From the NCBI RefSeq assembly GCF_024166365.1, contig NC_064820.1, forward strand, positions 144,170,001 to 144,234,000: 64,000 bases of DNA, given 5' to 3'. Each line of letters starts with the position of its first letter. The stretch's first letter is position 1. The DNA comes from Elephas maximus indicus. Its lineage: Eukaryota > Chordata > Mammalia > Proboscidea > Elephantidae. This document shows, in pieces, positions 33,702 to 44,855 of this stretch. Position numbers and translations under genes: made by a program. The notes below the pieces were generated by a model. The model was not told where the DNA came from. It saw nothing but the letters and a program-made list of their open reading frames with translations, and did no database searches.

Positions 33702-33955
33702 AGAAGTGAGGATGACAAGACTTTGTCTCATATACTTTGAACATGTTATCAGGAAGGACTGGTCCCTGGAGAAAAGCATCATGCTTGGTAAAGTAGAGGG
33801 TCAGCAAAAAACAGGAAGACCCTCAATGAGATGGACTGACACAGTGGCTGCAATAATTGTGAGGGCGGCGCATGACAGGGCCAGTGTTTCATTCTGTTGT
33901 ACATAAAGTTGCCATGAGTCAGAAAAGATTCAATGGCACCTAAGAACAACATTGC
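33702..33955 (+). mobile_element. RTE 3'-end fragment
   Basis: Sense copy of the last 250 bases of RTE: GAAGTGAGGATGACAAGAC, CCTGGAGAAAAGCATCATGC, GACCCTCAATGAGATGGAC, GCCATGAGTCAGAAAAGATT and a tail of CAAYA repeats. Confidence 0.82.
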
Positions 33956-34061
33956 AATTATATTAGAGAGACAAGGAAGCTCAGGCCAGGCCTTCCCTGG
34001 GTCACTACACACTGGTATCTATACCCTGGTTTAGACCGTAGGTCTAGAGCCGTCATCTACA

Positions 34062-34268
34062 AAACCCAAAAACCAAACCTGTGATTGTTGAGTAAATTCT
34101 GACTAATAGTGACCATACCTGACAGCATAGAACTGACTCTTAGAGTTTCCAAGACTGTAATCTTTATGGAAGCAGGCTGCCACGTCTTTCGATTGTGGAG
34201 CAGCTGGTGGGCTCAAACAGCTGAACTTTTGGTTAACAGCTGAGTGCTTAACCAATGCGCTACTAGAG
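34062..34268 (-). mobile_element. AfroSINE, long form
   Basis: Antisense copy with CCAAAAACCAAACC, the central GGAAGCAGGCTGCCACGTC and a head TTAACCAATGCGCTACTAG. It lies between two RTE fragments of opposite orientation. Confidence 0.83.
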
Positions 34269-34282
34269 ATTATTATCTATAT

Positions 34283-35525
34283 GTTGTTGTTAGGTACCCT
34301 TGAGTCAGTTCTGACTCATACTGATTCTATGTACAACAGAATGAAATACCGTTGGGTCCTGTGCTATCCTCACAATAATTGCTGCCTTTGAGCCCATCGA
34401 TGCAGCCACTGTTTCAATCCATCTCATTGAGGGTCTTCCTCTTTTTCGCTGACCCTCTACTTTATCAAGCATGAGGTCTTTCTTCAGGGATTTGTCCCTC
34501 CTGACGACAGGTCCAAAGTATGTGAGATGAAGTCTCACCATCCTTGCTTTTAAGGAGCATTTTGGCTGTACTTCTTCCAAGACAGATTTGTTCATTCTTC
34601 TGGCAGGCCACAGTGTAATCAATATTCTTTGTCGATATCATAATTAAAAGCCATAAATTCTTCTACTGTCTTCCTTATTTATTGCCCAGTTTCCACATGC
34701 ATATAGGGCAACTGAAAATACCATGGCTTGGGTTGGGTTCACCTTAGTCCCCAAACTGACATCTTTGCTGTTAAGACTTTAAAGAGTTCTTTTGCAGCAG
34801 GTTTGCCAATGCAATACATCATTTGATTTCTTGACTGCTGCTTCCATGGGCGTTGATTGTGGATCCAAGTAAAATGAAATTCTTGACAACTTCAATATTT
34901 TCTCCATTTGAAGGCTGTGGTCTTTGATCTTCATCAGTAAATGCTTCGATCCTCTTCACTTTTAGCAAGCAAGTTTGTGTCATCTGCACATCACAGGTTT
35001 ATAATGAGTCTTTCTCCAGTCCTTATGCCTCATTCTTTTTCATATAGTCCAGTTTCTTGGCTTATCTGCTCAGCATACAGATTGAATCAATATGGTGAAA
35101 CACTACAACCCTGATGCAAAACTTTCCTGATTAAAAATCACACAGTATCCCCTTGTTCTGTTCGAATGACTGCCTCTTGGTCTATGTACAGGTTCCTCTT
35201 GAGCACAAATGAGTTTTCTGGAATTCCCATTCTTTGCAATGTTATCCATAGTTTCTTATGATCCACACAGGTGAATGCCTTTGCATAGTCAATAAAACAC
35301 AGGTAAGCATCTTTCTGATATTCTCTGCTTCCAGCCAAGATCTATCTGACATCAGCAATGCTATCCCTCATTCCATGTCCTCTTCTTAATCCATCCTGAA
35401 TTTCTGGCAGTTTCCCATTGATGTAGTGCTGCAACCTTGTTTGAATTATTTTCAGCAAATTTTACTTGTGTGTAATATTAATGATATTGTTCAATAATTT
35501 CTGCATTCAATTGTATCACATTTCT
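34283..35525 (-). mobile_element. RTE, 5'-truncated, defective (RTE-C)
   Basis: 1.24 kb of the RTE 3' half in antisense, from the tail (TGTTGTTGTTAGGTACCC) to the start of the reverse transcriptase. Short open pieces show the C-terminal RW-region (34305-34622) and FIDYAKAF motif A (35138-35338). The YADD region is degraded, with stops and shifts throughout. Confidence 0.88.
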
Positions 35526-35539
35526 TATGCTGTGTTTTC

Positions 35540-35612
35540 TACAGAAGGGAAATGAGTGAAGAATATATATGTAGAGATTTATCTCAAGGATTTGGCTTAT
35601 GTCATACTCTAA
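35540..35612 (-). mobile_element. Possible LTR remnant
   Basis: GTGAAGAATATATATG...AGATTTATCTCAAGGATTTGGCTTATGT resembles the 5' LTR at 43680-44187 (AGATTTATCTCAAGAAAATGGCTCATGT). It could be all that is left of the 3' LTR side of the ERV-L provirus or an unrelated short LTR piece. Confidence 0.35.
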
Positions 35613-35789
35613 ATAAAGGCAATTATGAAGTCAAACTCGTGCCTAACATGATACAACTAACATGTACAACTGAAAATGCACTAGACCTGTTTACATCTTA
35701 TATTTTGTAAGTGAAGAAAACAAAAAATATTTGATGCACACTCATAAGGAAGAAATACTTATAACAATTACATTCCTCATTTCTGCAAC

Positions 35790-36456
35790 TGGCCACGTGG
35801 TCATTGCTGGTATTTGGAACTACCTTATTTCACTACCTATTCTGTATTCCCTTTACCTTTAGCAAGCACCTCAGCTGTTCATGGTTCTTTTCTTCGTGGG
35901 GGTGACCCAAACCTTCATTCCTGAAGAGTCTGGGCCATAGATTGTCATGTCAGAACTGGGTTGCTGTAGTTTTCCATTGACTTTAATCACAGGGCACGGT
36001 AGTACTAAGAGACGCCCTAGTGGTTCACCTGTATTACAGACATACTCTTCTTAACTGCCATTATGGAACGCCAATCTAATTTCCCCGTGGATCAATCACA
36101 CCAGCCAATGTGGTAACTCCTTTCATTGCTTGTTGATCCAGAGGCATAAGGAGCCCAAAGTGGCTGGGTGGAGTTCTTTACTTCCAGTTCAATGGAACCC
36201 ATGTTGTGTCTCAAGGTGGGAGCATTCCTTTCTTTGGAACTAAGACCTCTAGACCCACAGAGCACAGGGCTGCTGGGATAGGAAGCAAAAATGTTGTGAG
36301 TGGGCCATTAGGAATAACAGTGAGTGATGCCACTTCTATTTTCACCGCTTGATTCCTGAAACCATGAATCCCGGCTATGGGAGAAACAGCACCTTTTATT
36401 GGGTGCTGGTTTAGAGCATGTACAGCCTCTTGGAGAGCTTTGCTCCAACACCTCAA
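35790..36456 (-). pseudogene. ERV-L dUTPase-like region and integrase tail
   Basis: The open piece at 36211-36456 continues the integrase C-terminal region (ALNQHPIKGAVSPIAGIHG). Left of it, antisense reading gives a GVID motif of the dUTPase fold near 36100, followed by a deletion and stops. A dUTPase placed after integrase is characteristic of ERV-L. Strongly decayed. Confidence 0.65.
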
Positions 36457-37441
36457 AGTATTGCCACCTTGCTGACACTGTAATTGTGTCTCTAGGAGGT
36501 CATTCCATCATTCTATCAAGCCTGCTGCTTCAGGACAATGGGGAACATGGTAAGACCAGTGAATTTTGAGGACACTGACACTCTTCATTTGCCCTGAAGT
36601 GAGTCCCTTGCTCCAAAGCAATGCTGTGTGGGATGCAATGACAGTGGATAAGGCATTCTGTAAGCCCATGGATGACAGTTTTGGCAGAAGCATTGTGTGC
36701 AGGGAAAGCAAATCTGTATCCAGAGTGTCTATCCCACTAAGAATGAAACGCTGCTCTTTCCATGATGGAAGTGGTCCAATGTAATCAATCTGCCACAAGG
36801 TTGCTGGCTGATCACCTCGAGGAATGGTGCTGTATTGGAGACTCAGTGTTGGTCTCTGCTGTCGGCAGATCGGGCACTCAGCAGTGGCTGTAGCCAAGTC
36901 AGCTTTGGTGAGTGGAATTCCATGTTGCTGAGCCCATGCATAACCTCCATCCCTGCCATTATGGCCACTTTGTTCATGAGCCCATTGTGCAGTGATGAGA
37001 GTGAATGGGGAAAGAGGATTGTTGGTTTCCACAGAACATACCATCATAACCACTTGATTCATAAAATCCTCCTCTGCCAAGGTCACCCTTTGATGAACAT
37101 TCACATGAGACACAAATGTCCTCACTTCTTTGGTCCATTCACAGAGGTCTATCCACATACCTCTTCACCCTACTTCCCTATCGCCAATTTTTCAATCATG
37201 TTCCTCCCAAGACCCTGACGATCCAGCCCAGACCATTGGCCACACAGTCCATGATTCAGTATACAATCGCACATCTGGCTATTTCTCCTTCCAAGCAAGG
37301 TGAACAACCAGGTGCACGGCTCAAAGTTCTGCCCATTGGAAGGATTTCCCTTAACCACTGTCCTTCAGGGAGATCCCCGAAAGAGGCTATAGTGCTATTG
37401 CTGTCCATTTTTGAGTGTGGCTGAATATTGCCCTGCACCAT
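36457..37441 (-). pseudogene. ERV-L RNase H and integrase, broken
   Basis: The long open piece at 36508-37158 is the integrase. A zinc-binding HHCC set is visible at His61, His66, Cys95 and Cys98. The catalytic core opens with WQIDYIGPLP (Asp125), and the final PEAAGLIE supplies the Glu. Between them the frame is shifted, and in the shifted frame the second catalytic Asp reads as Glu. To the right (37160-37441), short pieces in two frames represent RNase H. Confidence 0.8.
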
Positions 37442-37628
37442 TTGTACCAGTCACAAGTTTTCTTTTCTTCAGCCAACTGATCATAAGGAAGTCCTCATGA
37501 GGCCATAGGTGCAGACTGGGAGAGGAAAGGTAATGTGACAGGAATGGAGACTATGGGCATTTGGGCCACTTTCTTATGCAAGTGTTACTTGTGCCTTAGG
37601 GCCCTGCTAGGGCCTGATCTTGTACACA

Positions 37629-37877
37629 CTACTTCCATTTAATGATGAAGTGCTGCTGTGCATGCCTGACTTTGTGGCTCTGTGGGTCAGACAACACCCA
37701 GTGCATGATGGGCAACTCAGGCTGCATGGTGACTTGGTGGCCCACGGTTAAGCACTCAGTCTCTACTAAAGTCCAGGAAAAACCCAAAGGCTGTTTTTCA
37801 AAATGAGAGTAGTTATCTGCGGAGGATGGCAGAGTTTCGATCCAAAAACCTAATGGTCTGCACTGTGATTCATTCAT
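37629..37877 (-). pseudogene. ERV-L RT connection segment
   Basis: An open piece of 82 codons (QCRPLGFWIETLPSSADNYS) that fits the connection between reverse transcriptase and RNase H. It ends where the MaLR element inserted at 37878-37882. Confidence 0.6.
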
Positions 37878-37882
37878 AGGGG

Positions 37883-38385
37883 TGTCTTAGCTACCTAGTG
37901 CTGCTATAATAGAAATACCACAAGTGGATGGCTTTAACAAAGAGAAATTTATTTCTTCACAGTAAAGCAGGCTGGAAGTCCAAATTCAGGGCATCATCTC
38001 CAGGGGAAGGCTTTCTGTCTCTGTCGGCCTTCTTATCAATCTTTCCCTGTACTAGGAGCTTCTCTGCACAGGGACCCTGGGGTTCAAAGGATGCACTCTG
38101 CACCCAGTACTGCTTTCTAGATGGTATGTGGTCTCCAACTCCCTGCTTGCTTTCCTGTCCTATTATCTCTTGTAAGACAGAAGATGGTGCAGGCCACACC
38201 CTATGGAAACTCCCTTTACATTGAATCAGGGATGTGACCTTAGTAAGGGTATTACAATCCCACCCTAAACCTCTTTAACATAAAATTACAATCATAAAAT
38301 GGAGGAAAACTACACAATACTGGAAATCATGGCCCAGCTGAACTGGTACACACATTTTTGGGGGGACTTAATTCAGTCCATGACA
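37883..38385 (-). repeat. MaLR 3' LTR
   Basis: In antisense it starts TGTCATGGACTG and ends CTAAGACA, with AATAAA near the U5 end. 503 bases, alignable throughout with its partner but clearly diverged from it. Confidence 0.9.
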
Positions 38386-39331
38386 TTCCACCCTTTGCCT
38401 CCCCCAACTGCATCCTTGCAACATGCAAAACGTATTCATCCCGTCATATCATAGCAAAAGTCTTAACTCCAAGGCCAAGATTAAAAAATTTCTCTTCATC
38501 TATGAAATCTAGAATACAAGTTATCTGCTTCCAAAGGTACAGGGCAAAACAGGCACAAGCTAGACATTTCCATCACAAATGGGAGAAAGTGGAAGAAAAG
38601 AAGGGATAACAGACACCAAGCAAGTCAGCAGAACACATTACGTTAGCCCTCAAGGTTCTGAAAACAATTCCCTGTTCTCTGAGACAATTTACACAATGGC
38701 CCTAGCCTCCAGGCTCTAGGTATTGGCTACACTCTGGATTCTGAGTGTAGGCTTCTTGCACCTGGGCTTCAGCTCCACCTTCTAGGCCCACTGGGACAGC
38801 AACTCTGCTTCCTCAGCTTTAGGCACCATTCTCCTAGTCCATCTGAGTGATGACTCCACCTTTAGAAACACCAGAGGCCATGGCTCCAACCTTTGAAACC
38901 CCAGAGGTCCTGGCCATACTTTTTGAGACTGACGCACCTCAGCTTCTTGTGTTCCTTGTTTCTTCAGTTTCTGCTTCCTGTGGCCTCTCAGCCCTCAGGC
39001 CTCACACCTGCATCTGCCCTGCTAGGGCAAGTGTTCCGAAGTTTTGTAGCTCTACCAGTAAGTGCCTAGAGGCACTCCACTCCACCAAGAAGCCTCCTGT
39101 GCACAGGCATTCAGCTCTCTCATTCTGTGGGTTGGCCCCAGTGCTGTCTGGCATTGGTCTTCTGGTTCTGCTGCTGTCGGTTCTCTGCTGCTGCCAGTTC
39201 TGTGCCACTGCACATTCTCTGCTGCTGCTGGTCCTCTGCCACTGCTGCTGCTCTATCCATTCACAGTTTCAAAACCACTTCTGCATGTCAGGTATCTTTT
39301 AGAGAAGGACCCTACTCTTGGTACCAAATTC

Positions 39332-39836
39332 TGTCTTAGTTATCTAGTGCTGCTTTAACAGAAATACCACAAGTGGATGGCTTTAACAAAGAGAAATTTA
39401 TGTATTCACAGTAAAGTAGGCTGAAAGTCCAAATTCAGGGCATCAGCTTCAGGGGAAAGCTTTTTGCCTCTGTCAGCCTTCTCATCAATCTATCCCCAGA
39501 CTAGGAGCTTCTCTGCACAGGGACCCCAGGTCCAAAGGACGTGCTCTGCTCCTGGCACTGCTTTCTTGGTGGTATGAGGTCCCCCTGTCTCTCTGCTTGC
39601 TTCCCTTCCCTTTTATCTCTTGTAAGATAGAAGGTGGTGCAGGCCACACTCCAGGGAAACTCCCTTTACTTTGGATCAAGGATGTGACCTTAGTAAGGGT
39701 GTTACAATCACACCTCTAATCTTCCTTAACATATAATTACAATCACAAAATGGAGGACAACCACACAATACTGGGAATCATGGCCCAGCCAAATTGATGA
39801 ACACATATTTTGGGGGACATAATTCAATCCATGACA
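39332..39836 (-). repeat. MaLR 5' LTR
   Basis: 505 bases, same TGTCATGGA...CTAAGACA ends as its partner. Differences scattered along its length show that the element is not recent. Confidence 0.9.
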
Positions 39837-39841
39837 AGGGG

Positions 39842-40850
39842 CCTGCCAAAGACTCTAAACAGCAGCTCTATCTGCTACTGGCACTTTAAGCACAATTGGA
39901 TCAGCTGGATCATATGGCCAACTTGGTAGAGACTGAACATATTACAGAGCCTTCTCTTGTTCTGGGCTATACTCAAAACAAGCAGATTTTCAAGTCACTT
40001 GATAAATAGGCCTGAGTAGCACACCCAAATGAAGAATATGCTGCCTTCAAAATCCAAAGAACCCCCCAGGCATTGTGCATCCTTTTTACTTGTAGTAGGG
40101 CCTAGATGTAACAACTTATCCTTCACTTTAGAAGGAATATCTCTACATGCCCAACACCACTGGACTTCTAGAATTTTCACTGAGGCGGAAGGTGCCTGAG
40201 TTTTTATGGGATTCATTTTCCTCCTCTAGCATGCAAATGTTTACCAATAAGTCCAGCATTGACACTTCTTCCTTAATAGGTCCAATTAGCATCGTGTTGT
40301 CAATGTAACAGACCAGTGTGACAACTTGCAAAAGGGAAAGGTGATCAAGGTCCTCTTGGACTAAAGTATGACATAGGGCTGGAGACTTGCTACACCACTG
40401 AGGTAGGACAGTGAAGGTGTAGTGCTGGCCTTGCCAGCTGAAGGCAAACTGCTTCTGGTGTTCCTTCTCTCAATTGGAATTGAGAAAAAGGCATTGGCCA
40501 GATCAATAGCTGCCTACCAGGTACCAGGAGATGTATTAATTTGTTCAAGCATTGAAAGCACATCTGGAACAGCAACTGCAATTGGAGTCACCACCTGGTT
40601 AATTTTATGATAATCAACTGACATTCTCCAAGATTCTGTTTTTTGCACATGCCAAATAGGCGAGTTGAATGGGGATGTGGTGGGAATCACCTCCCCTGCA
40701 TCCTTTAAGTCTTTGATGGTGGCACTAAGTTCTGCAATTCTTCCAGGAATGTGGTATTATTTTTTATTTACTACTTTCCTAGGTAGGGTCAGTTCTAATG
40801 GCTTCATTTGGCCTTTCCTATCATAACAGCCCTCACTCCACATGTCAAGG
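39842..40850 (-). pseudogene. ERV-L reverse transcriptase, broken
   Basis: Several short open pieces in different frames. The active-site box is visible as YIDN at 40296-40307, where YIDD is expected, so the second Asp has become Asn. Stops and shifts separate all pieces. The interior LTR element cuts the gene from its RNase H part. Confidence 0.72.
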
Positions 40851-41221
40851 ATCCAGTGTGGGTGTTCTGCCAGTTGCTGAGTATATCTATTCCAATTATG
40901 CATTCTGGAACTGGGGAAATCACTACAGGAAGGTTTCAGAGACCCACGTGACCCACTGTGAGATTAACGTGAGCTAAAACTCCATTAATAACCTGACCTG
41001 CATAAGTCCCCACTCTGATCGGTGGGCCATAGTCATATTTTGGGTCCCCTGGAATTAAGTGTCAGTTCAAAGCCAGTATCCAGTAATTCCCAAAAAGTAT
41101 GATTATTTCCTTTTCTTTGAGGAACAGTCACTCTCATAAAAGGCTGTAAATCCCTTTGGGCAGGGCTGGGAGAAAGGTTAACAGTTAAAACTTTTGGCAG
41201 TGTAGTGGAGTCCTTCCTCAA
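40851..41221 (-). pseudogene. ERV-L protease, broken
   Basis: An open piece of 62 codons carries LLDTGFELT with the aspartic protease triad DTG at 41072-41080. The flap and C-terminal part lie in the following sequence with stops. Confidence 0.72.
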
Positions 41222-41497
41222 GGGGTCTCAGCCTCCCCTTCATTCAAGGGGTTGTGGGCCTATAAACTGGCTTAAATCTGAGAATTGATTGAGGAGCCAT
41301 GACACTTATGCCAGTGATTCAAATTAGACTGCTGTTCACTTGATCTAGAATTCTTTCACTTGTACAGATCAAGCAAATATTAGTAGATTTCCCATCTATT
41401 TCACTCCTAGGGACACCATGACTAAGTAGCCAACGCCATAAGTCCATATGAATCAGACTATTCTGATTGTTGCTTTCACTCCACTGTCCGTTATGGT

Positions 41498-41657
41498 GGA
41501 AATCCTAGTGGCGTAGTGGTCAAGAGTTATGGCTGCTAACCAAAGGGTTGGCAATTCCCATCCACCAGGCGCTCCTTGGAAACTCTATGGAGCAGTTCTC
41601 CTCTGTCTTATAGGGTTGCTATAAGTCAGAATCGACTTGGCAGCAGTGGGTTTTTTG
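41498..41657 (+). mobile_element. AfroSINE, short form, in ERV-L gag
   Basis: GGAAATCCTAGTGGCGTAGTGG head, short-form body and tail AAGTCAGAATCGACTTGGCAGCAG. GTCCGTTATGGT (41486-41497) and GTCCATTATGGT (41658-41669) flank it, a 12-base duplication with one difference, so it is younger than the provirus. Confidence 0.88.
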
Positions 41658-42558
41658 GTCCATTATGGTAACCACGCCCACATTGTCTCTGTCGACTGAG
41701 TGCCACTACTTGGCCCCTACCACCATGGGGTGCAAAGTCCACTGTTGTAGTTAGGAGTCTTAATTCAGTTAGGGCAGTTCCCATTGTCAAACCTGACTTA
41801 CTTAAAGTAACAATCACAGCAGTCTTCAAGGATCCTGGGGTTCAATTCACAAATTTATCCTTCACTATTGCAGTGAAAGTTATGTCCTGGGCACTCCATG
41901 TGTGGGTCTATGGATCTAAGCTGATAAGCCTTTGGATACCTCCTTCTACCATATACCAAGGCAGGTCTGCTACTTCAACTTGATTTAGTGTAGGCTACCA
42001 CATAATCCATGCATCAGTAAACCAACCAAATAAACTATTAGATCCTTCTCCAACCTCTGAGGTGAAATATTGAATGAAGAATCTGTGTTTAGTGGGCCCA
42101 TATCAATAAACTCAAACTAGTCCAACTTTATGTTCTTTGCACCATTATCACTCCCCCTTAATAGCTATTCCCACACATATTCCTCAGGTTTCTGTTTGTA
42201 CATATTAGAAAAGTCAAGCAGTTTTTTTGGAGTGTAGTGTACCTCCTCCTGGGTCACACTTTGTACTTTACCTCTTGGAGGTCACTGGGACTATAGTTAT
42301 AGATCTGGAAACAAAAATGGGTGGGCAGGTGGGTCCTGGAAACATTCAACAATGTCTTGTAAGGTGGTGTCCTAGTTGATATGTCAGACAAAGGCTCTTC
42401 AGATACAGTTGGGTTAATTTTATCGGATGGGTATGTAAGGGATAATGATTTTATTGGGGAGGGTGACTTAGCAGACAAAGATGGAGTAATCTCTTCAGAT
42501 GGCAGCAAGAGGGCTAGTTCTGTTAGCAGTGGTAATTCAATGGAATTTAGGGGCTTAA

Positions 42559-43062
42559 TGTCCTAGTCATCTAGTGCTGCCATAACAGAAATACCACAGT
42601 GGGTGGCTTCAACAAAAATAAATTTATTTTCTCACAGTCTGGTAGGTTACAAGTTCAAATTCAGGGCATCGGCTCCAGGGGAAGACTATCTTTCTGTCGG
42701 CTCTGGAGGAAGGTCCTTGTCCTCAGTCTTCCCTTGGTCAAGGACCTTCGCAGGTACAGGGACCCTGTGTCCAAAGGACACGCTCTGCTCCTGGTGCTGC
42801 TTTCTTGGTGGTATGAGGCCCCCAACTCTCTGCTTGCTTCCCTTTCCTTTTATGTCTTGAGAGATAAGAGGTGGTACAGGCCACACGCCAGGGAAACTTC
42901 CTTTACATTGGATCTGAGTAAGGGTGGTGTCACAATCCCACCCTAATCCTCTCAACATAAAATTACAATCACAAATGGAGGGCAACCATAGAATACTGGG
43001 AATCATAGCCTAACTAAGTTAATACACACATTTTGGGGGGGGATATAATTCAATCCATGACA
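42559..43062 (-). mobile_element. Solo MaLR LTR nested in the ERV-L
   Basis: 504 bases, same family as the LTRs at 37883 and 39332 (TGTCATGG...CTAGGACA in antisense). CTTAA flanks both sides (42554-42558 and 43063-43067), a perfect 5-base duplication. The interior was lost by LTR-LTR recombination. Confidence 0.9.
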
Positions 43063-43660
43063 CTTAATATCCCCAGTTTCTTCATTGTTTGCCCATATGT
43101 CCCCAACCCAAGTTTCAGGGTCCTGTTTTTCCCAATCAGTGACTTCAATTTAACTTTACACAACATTTGAGGTTTGGAATTCAGTTGGCTTTGTAATTCT
43201 GCCACTTTTATGATAAGACTGTGGATTTGATTTTTGGCAATATCAGCTCTGTTACTACATGAAATATGCTTTCTTTCAGGGCACAAGTGGCAGCTTTGAA
43301 ATCTTTTATGCAGCACTTCAGCTGTGACTCCTAAGCCTAGAGGTCATCTCTTTCTTTCAACACTTTGACTAGTGAAAGTTGGACCAACCAACCAAATTCC
43401 CTATACTGCTCATTCTGATATAATCATAGAAAAGTATCAAACATGCAATCATCATAAGCCTAGTTTCTCCCCAATACTTGGTCTACTGTTAGTGATATTT
43501 TGTATATTAATATTGCCACATCATGCCATGGATTAGCAGCATCATCTTTACCACTGGAGGCAGAGTCAACAGCACCTTTACGACTAGTCAGACTTGAGAA
43601 CTAACATGGAAAACTCATCCTTACAATTTTACTTCTCTTCTGGTTTTTTTTTTTTTTTAA

Positions 43661-43679
43661 AACCACTCTTAGTGTCAAA
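43661..43679 (-). other. Primer-binding region of the ERV-L
   Basis: Antisense reads TTTGACACTAAGAGTGG next to the 5' LTR, a mutated version of the TGGTRYCARGAGTGG primer-binding site that pairs with tRNA-Leu in ERV-L. Confidence 0.6.
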
Positions 43680-44187
43680 TGCCTTAGGCTCGGTTCTCTG
43701 GAAAAGCAAAACCAGTGAAGCATATGTATAAATGTATACACACATACACACACACACAGATTTATCTCAAGAAAATGGCTCATGTGGTTTTAGTTGCCGG
43801 CAAGCTCCAAGTCCATGGGTAAGGTGTTAGGCTGGAGGCTTTTCTTGACTCACATAGCTGCAGGGGCTGACAAACTCAAGATCGGCAGGTAGGATGGCAG
43901 GCTGCTGGCTCAAGGTCCAAGAACCGGAGGTCAGATGATGAATTGGATGCAGAATCTGGAGCAAGCTAGTGAGATTTGCCAGAACGTCCATATATATGTT
44001 GGGTGCAGGCCACGCCCCCCAAGGAAATTCTCCTTACTCCTGATTGGCTGATCACATCAGATCACATCATGGAGGATGACTACATCATTACATAACATTA
44101 CATAACTCCAAATTACATCATTTCATAACTGCCAAACCATTGAGAATCATAGCCCAGGCAAGTTGACACAGAACCTTGACTATCACA
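43680..44187 (-). repeat. ERV-L 5' LTR (MLT2-like)
   Basis: Antisense TGTGATAGTCAAGG...CCTAAGGCA, 508 bases, containing a (CA)n run at 43737-43760. It differs from the nested MaLR LTRs and is placed next to the primer-binding region. Confidence 0.75.
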
Positions 44188-44230
44188 GATTGTAAACATG
44201 GGAAATATTTGGAGTATGTAAGGAAAAACA

Positions 44231-44437
44231 GGAGTCCCTGGGTGGCACAATTGTTAAGCACTTGACTACTAGCTAAAAGGTTGGTGTTTCAAACCCTTCC
44301 ATAGGCATCTCGGAAGAAAGACTTGGCGACCTGCTTCTGAAAAGTCACAGCCTTGAAAATCCTGTGGAGCAATTCTACTCTGCACACACGGAATCTCCAT
44401 AAGCCAGAACTGAGTCCACCACAACTAACAACAAGAA
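44231..44437 (+). mobile_element. AfroSINE, second subfamily
   Basis: GAGTCCCTGGGTGGCACAATTG head, CGGAAGAAAGACTTGGCGACC, GCTTCTGAAAAGTCACAGCC and a tail GCCAGAACTGAGTCCACC ending ACAACTAACAACAAG. The tail keeps an RTE-like (CAA) end. Confidence 0.85.
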
Positions 44438-44855
44438 AGGGGAAGGAAAAAGAAGAAATATACGAACATTATTTCAGTTTTGCAAAATAACATAACCTTC
44501 TGGACAGACGTTATAAACGAATATGTAAAACTGAAGCTGATTATGATTTGTGTAAGATTTCTTTTAATGTTGTATGGCTTCTAAAATAATGATGGTGATT
44601 GCATTTAAGATGCTGGGGGTTAGATTGTCTACTCCAATATTCTTTCTTCAAATGGTATCAAGTAATTCAAGGGGCTGAAGATCTGTTTTTCAAAAACTGT
44701 ATTTTCCTATCATGATTCATCTTACATGTCATTCTCAAACACAGTTGAACTCTTCTTCAACCTAGTATAATTCATTCCATGTCTTAACATCACAGATTCC
44801 AGATATTTATTTCTTGCTTCATGAGTTAGTAATTCCTTTCACTTAGATTAACTTA

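Larger units (their letters stand above)
37883..39836 (-). mobile_element. Complete MaLR element nested in the ERV-L
   Basis: Two LTRs of about 504 bases enclose a 946-base non-coding interior. AGGGG stands on both sides (37878-37882 and 39837-39841), a perfect 5-base target-site duplication of the ERV-L/MaLR kind. In antisense a purine-rich tract (GGGGGAGGCAAAGGGTGGAA) precedes the 3' LTR. A primer-binding site beginning TGGTACCAAGAGT, near the tRNA-Leu type, follows the 5' LTR. There is no coding capacity, as in MaLRs that depend on ERV-L proteins. Confidence 0.9.
41222..43660 (-). pseudogene. ERV-L gag region, broken
   Basis: The position between the primer-binding region and protease defines this as gag. 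Open pieces at 43050-43316 (a C-H-C-rich start and a hydrophilic helix-like stretch), 42254-42508 and 41626-41829 are in different frames. It is interrupted by a solo LTR and a SINE. Assignment rests mainly on context. Confidence 0.55.
35780..44187 (-). mobile_element. ERV-L provirus, decayed, with nested insertions
   Basis: An endogenous retrovirus of the ERV-L group in antisense. Reading from the right it has a 5' LTR, primer-binding region, gag, protease, reverse transcriptase, RNase H, integrase and a dUTPase-like segment after integrase, the order peculiar to ERV-L. The envelope gene is absent, as usual for ERV-L. A convincing 3' LTR was not found. It is interrupted by a complete MaLR element, a solo LTR and an AfroSINE. 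Every reading frame is broken. Confidence 0.87.

Noticed and set aside
36835..37424. Sense-strand frames opposite the ERV-L integrase
   Set aside because: The antisense strand shows clear integrase motifs; the sense frames are shadows.
39062..39358. Cys/Leu-rich frames that could look like secreted proteins
   Set aside because: They fall in the interior of the nested MaLR element and derive from a GCTGCTGCT-rich stretch. Neither length nor composition is conserved evidence of coding.
43737..43760. CA repeat as an independent microsatellite
   Set aside because: It is short and lies inside the ERV-L LTR; not listed separately.
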